Shown piece after piece: positions 13,135 through 14,707 of a stretch of 14,707 nucleotides of DNA. Both the position numbers and the translations under genes were made by a program. Below the pieces are notes generated by a model, which searched no databases, had not been told where the DNA came from, and saw only the letters and a list, made by a program, of their open reading frames with translations. This stretch comes from Candidatus Falkowbacteria bacterium RIFCSPLOWO2_02_FULL_45_15 (GTDB lineage: Bacteria; Patescibacteriota; Patescibacteriia; Patescibacteriales; XYC2-FULL-47-12). The stretch is from contig MFFV01000044.1 of the NCBI GenBank assembly GCA_001777995.1, forward strand, positions 1 through 14,707, in the 5' to 3' direction. Position 1 is the first letter of the stretch. Every line of letters starts with the position of its first letter.

Positions 13135-14469
13135 ATGCCAAAGCTAACGACAATTTATGCCTGTACTCGCTGCGGCGCCCAATCTCCAAAATGGTCAGGG
13201 CGCTGTTTAGACTGCGGCGCTTGGGGCACAATGCAAGAAGAAACGATTGACAAAAAAGAACAAACGCCAACGAACTTGCAAGTTACGCCTGCCCAAACTA
13301 CCGACTTAGAAAGTATGGCGGCAGAAAAGTTGGAACGACTTACTACCGGCATTTCCGAGTTTGACCGCGTTTTAGGCGGCGGCATTGTGCCGGGCAGTTT
13401 AGTTTTAGTTGGCGGCGAGCCGGGCATTGGCAAATCAACTTTGATGCTGCAGGTAGCGGCAAGCGTCTCGGGCGCGCTGTATGTCAGCGGCGAGGAGTCA
13501 GCCGCCCAGATAAAATCGCGGCTTATACGCCTCCAGCTAAACAGCCGTTTACAATTTTCCGCGGAAACCAATGCGGAAAAAATAATCAGCGCCATTTTAA
13601 AAATGAAACCGCCGCTTGTTATTATTGATTCAATCCAAACGGCGTATTCCTCCGACGCGCCAGCCGAAACCGGCAGCGTCAACCAAATCCGCGCCTGCGC
13701 CGCCAAACTGTTGCAAATTGCCAAAGAAAATAATGTCGCCATTTTTATCACCGGCCATATTACTAAAGACGGGCTGCTCGCCGGGCCAAAGACGCTGGAA
13801 CATTTGGTAGACACCGTTATTTATCTGGAACAGCAAAAAAATAAAGACTTCCGTATTTTGCGCACCGTTAAAAACCGCTTTGGTTCAACGGACGAAATCG
13901 GTTTGTTTGAAATGACCGGCCTGGGCTTTAAAGAAATAATTAATTCTGCCGGCGTATTTTTAGATGAGCGCGCTAACGCGCAGACCGGCAATGCGGTGTC
14001 CTGCGTGATGGAAGGCACGCGGCCGTTTTTGGTAGAAGCGCAGGCGCTCGCGACTAAAACTGTTTTTGGCTATCCCCAGCGCAAATCCGCCGGTTTTGAC
14101 CTTAACCGCCTGCAGATTTTAATCGCCGTTTTAACCAAACGCGCCGGCGTTAACTTAATGGCGCAAGACGTGCATATTAATATTGTCGGCGGGCTTAGAA
14201 TAACCGAAACGGCTTTGGATTTAGCGGTTTGCGCCGCCATTGTTTCCAGTCTCTTAAACCAAGTTATAGACGCTAAAACGATTATTTTGGGCGAAGTCGG
14301 CTTAGGCGGCGAAGTGCGTTCAGTCCATAAGCTTGAACAACGGCTGGCGGAAGCGGCGAAATTAGGGTTCAACAAAGCGATTATTCCGCCAGTTAACGCG
14401 GAAGCTAAATTGGAGTTGGTAAAAATTAACAATGTGGGAGAGCTGGTGAAATACATCACCGGGCGATAA
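13135..14469 (+). CDS. radA: DNA repair/branch-migration protein RadA
   Basis: RadA (Sms) is a RecA-like hexameric helicase that promotes branch migration in recombination and helps natural transformation in Firmicutes. The 444 aa match the family. An N-terminal C4 zinc finger uses C10, C13, C24 and C27. The RecA core has Walker A GEPGIGKST (94-102), Walker B LVIIDSIQ (161-168), and the RadA-specific KNRFG motif (246-250). The C-terminal Lon-like domain includes VHINIVGGLRITETALDLA (346-364). The ATG at 13135 is chosen over an upstream in-frame ATG (13096) that would overlap the lysozyme gene and add 13 non-conserved residues. It begins 4 bases after the preceding stop, and the glycosylase gene follows 4 bases after its own stop. 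Confidence 0.98.
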   Translation: MPKLTTIYACTRCGAQSPKWSGRCLDCGAWGTMQEETIDKKEQTPTNLQVTPAQTTDLESMAAEKLERLTTGISEFDRVLGGGIVPGSLVLVGGEPGIGKSTLMLQVAASVSGALYVSGEESAAQIKSRLIRLQLNSRLQFSAETNAEKIISAILKMKPPLVIIDSIQTAYSSDAPAETGSVNQIRACAAKLLQIAKENNVAIFITGHITKDGLLAGPKTLEHLVDTVIYLEQQKNKDFRILRTVKNRFGSTDEIGLFEMTGLGFKEIINSAGVFLDERANAQTGNAVSCVMEGTRPFLVEAQALATKTVFGYPQRKSAGFDLNRLQILIAVLTKRAGVNLMAQDVHINIVGGLRITETALDLAVCAAIVSSLLNQVIDAKTIILGEVGLGGEVRSVHKLEQRLAEAAKLGFNKAIIPPVNAEAKLELVKINNVGELVKYITGR

Positions 14470-14473
14470 TTTT

Positions 14474-14707
14474 ATGCTTTTACCCCAATCCTTCTACGAC
14501 CGCCCCACCCTTCAAGTCGCCCGCAATTTATTGGGGGCTGTTTTGTGTCGGAAACTAGGCGACAAAATAATTCGCTGTAAAATATCAGAGATAGAAGCTT
14601 ATTTTGGTTTTAAAGATTTAGCCTCGCACGCAAGCCGCGGCATAACCCAGCGTAACGCGGTAATGTTCGGTCCGCCCGGCTACGCTTATGTTTATTTCAC
14701 TTACGGC
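14474..14707 (+). CDS. mpg: DNA-3-methyladenine glycosylase (Mpg/AAG family), N-terminal part
   Basis: The first 78 codons of an alkyladenine DNA glycosylase, running off the right edge of the window. The protein starts MLLPQSFYDRPTLQVARNLLG, typical of the family's first helix. KISEIEAYFG holds the expected catalytic Glu in the EAY motif, and SHASRGITQRNAVMFGPPG followed by YAYVYFTYG gives the DNA-intercalating and base-pocket strands. It removes alkylated purines in base excision repair. It follows radA by 4 bases (TTTT between), so the two DNA repair genes are probably co-transcribed. Completeness cannot be judged. Confidence 0.95.
   Translation, partial: MLLPQSFYDRPTLQVARNLLGAVLCRKLGDKIIRCKISEIEAYFGFKDLASHASRGITQRNAVMFGPPGYAYVYFTYG

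Noticed and set aside
13155..13814. Minus-strand frame of 219 codons opposite radA
   Set aside because: It is an antisense shadow of a strongly conserved RadA reading frame; no independent support.

Overview
The window looks like a chromosomal segment of a Candidate Phyla Radiation (Patescibacteria) bacterium. This is inferred, not proven: there is no 16S rRNA or tRNA to place it. The reasons are a compact, secretin-less type IV pilus (T4P) operon; a PilN with a very long cytoplasmic N-terminal linker; a two-helix T4SS-pilin-like membrane protein of the kind common in CPR genomes; almost no Shine-Dalgarno sites; and AT-rich intergenic repeats.

Layout. (1) Bases 1-395 hold no large gene: AT-rich degenerate repeats, a GC-rich palindromic element and one possible 59-codon Cys-containing ORF. 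(2) Bases 396-10034, minus strand, hold a T4P operon read from right to left: pilM, pilN, pilO (inner-membrane alignment complex), pilB (extension ATPase), a lone receiver-domain response regulator, a PilT-like ATPase with degenerate catalytic boxes, pilC (platform), then three paralogous prepilins. The middle prepilin has its own extended -10 promoter, the only strong Shine-Dalgarno of the operon, a 5' UTR hairpin abutting that site, and a downstream terminator, so it is probably the major pilin. (3) Bases 10035-10188 are a divergent intergenic region. (4) Bases 10189-14707, plus strand, hold a tightly packed run of genes: a membrane-anchored beta-propeller, a membrane-anchored DsbA-like thiol oxidoreductase, a T4SS-pilin-like two-helix domain fused to a GH24 (T4-type) lysozyme with an intact E-D-T triad, radA, and the first 78 codons of a 3-methyladenine DNA glycosylase (Mpg/AAG), cut by the window edge.

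How they fit together. The minus-strand operon encodes the cytoplasmic and inner-membrane parts of a monoderm-style T4P plus pilins. The prepilin peptidase is not in the window and must lie elsewhere. The plus-strand cluster supplies exocytoplasmic functions that could serve the pilus or the cell surface: disulfide formation (the pilins carry 2, 6 and 4 cysteines), a surface propeller, and a wall-cutting enzyme displayed by a pilin-like membrane anchor. RadA and Mpg are DNA maintenance genes. RadA next to a T4P locus is compatible with DNA uptake, but that is inference. The points most worth a second look are the pilin-lysozyme fusion, the degenerate PilT, the pilin leader structure, and the palindromic element that seems to be inserted in frame in pilM.
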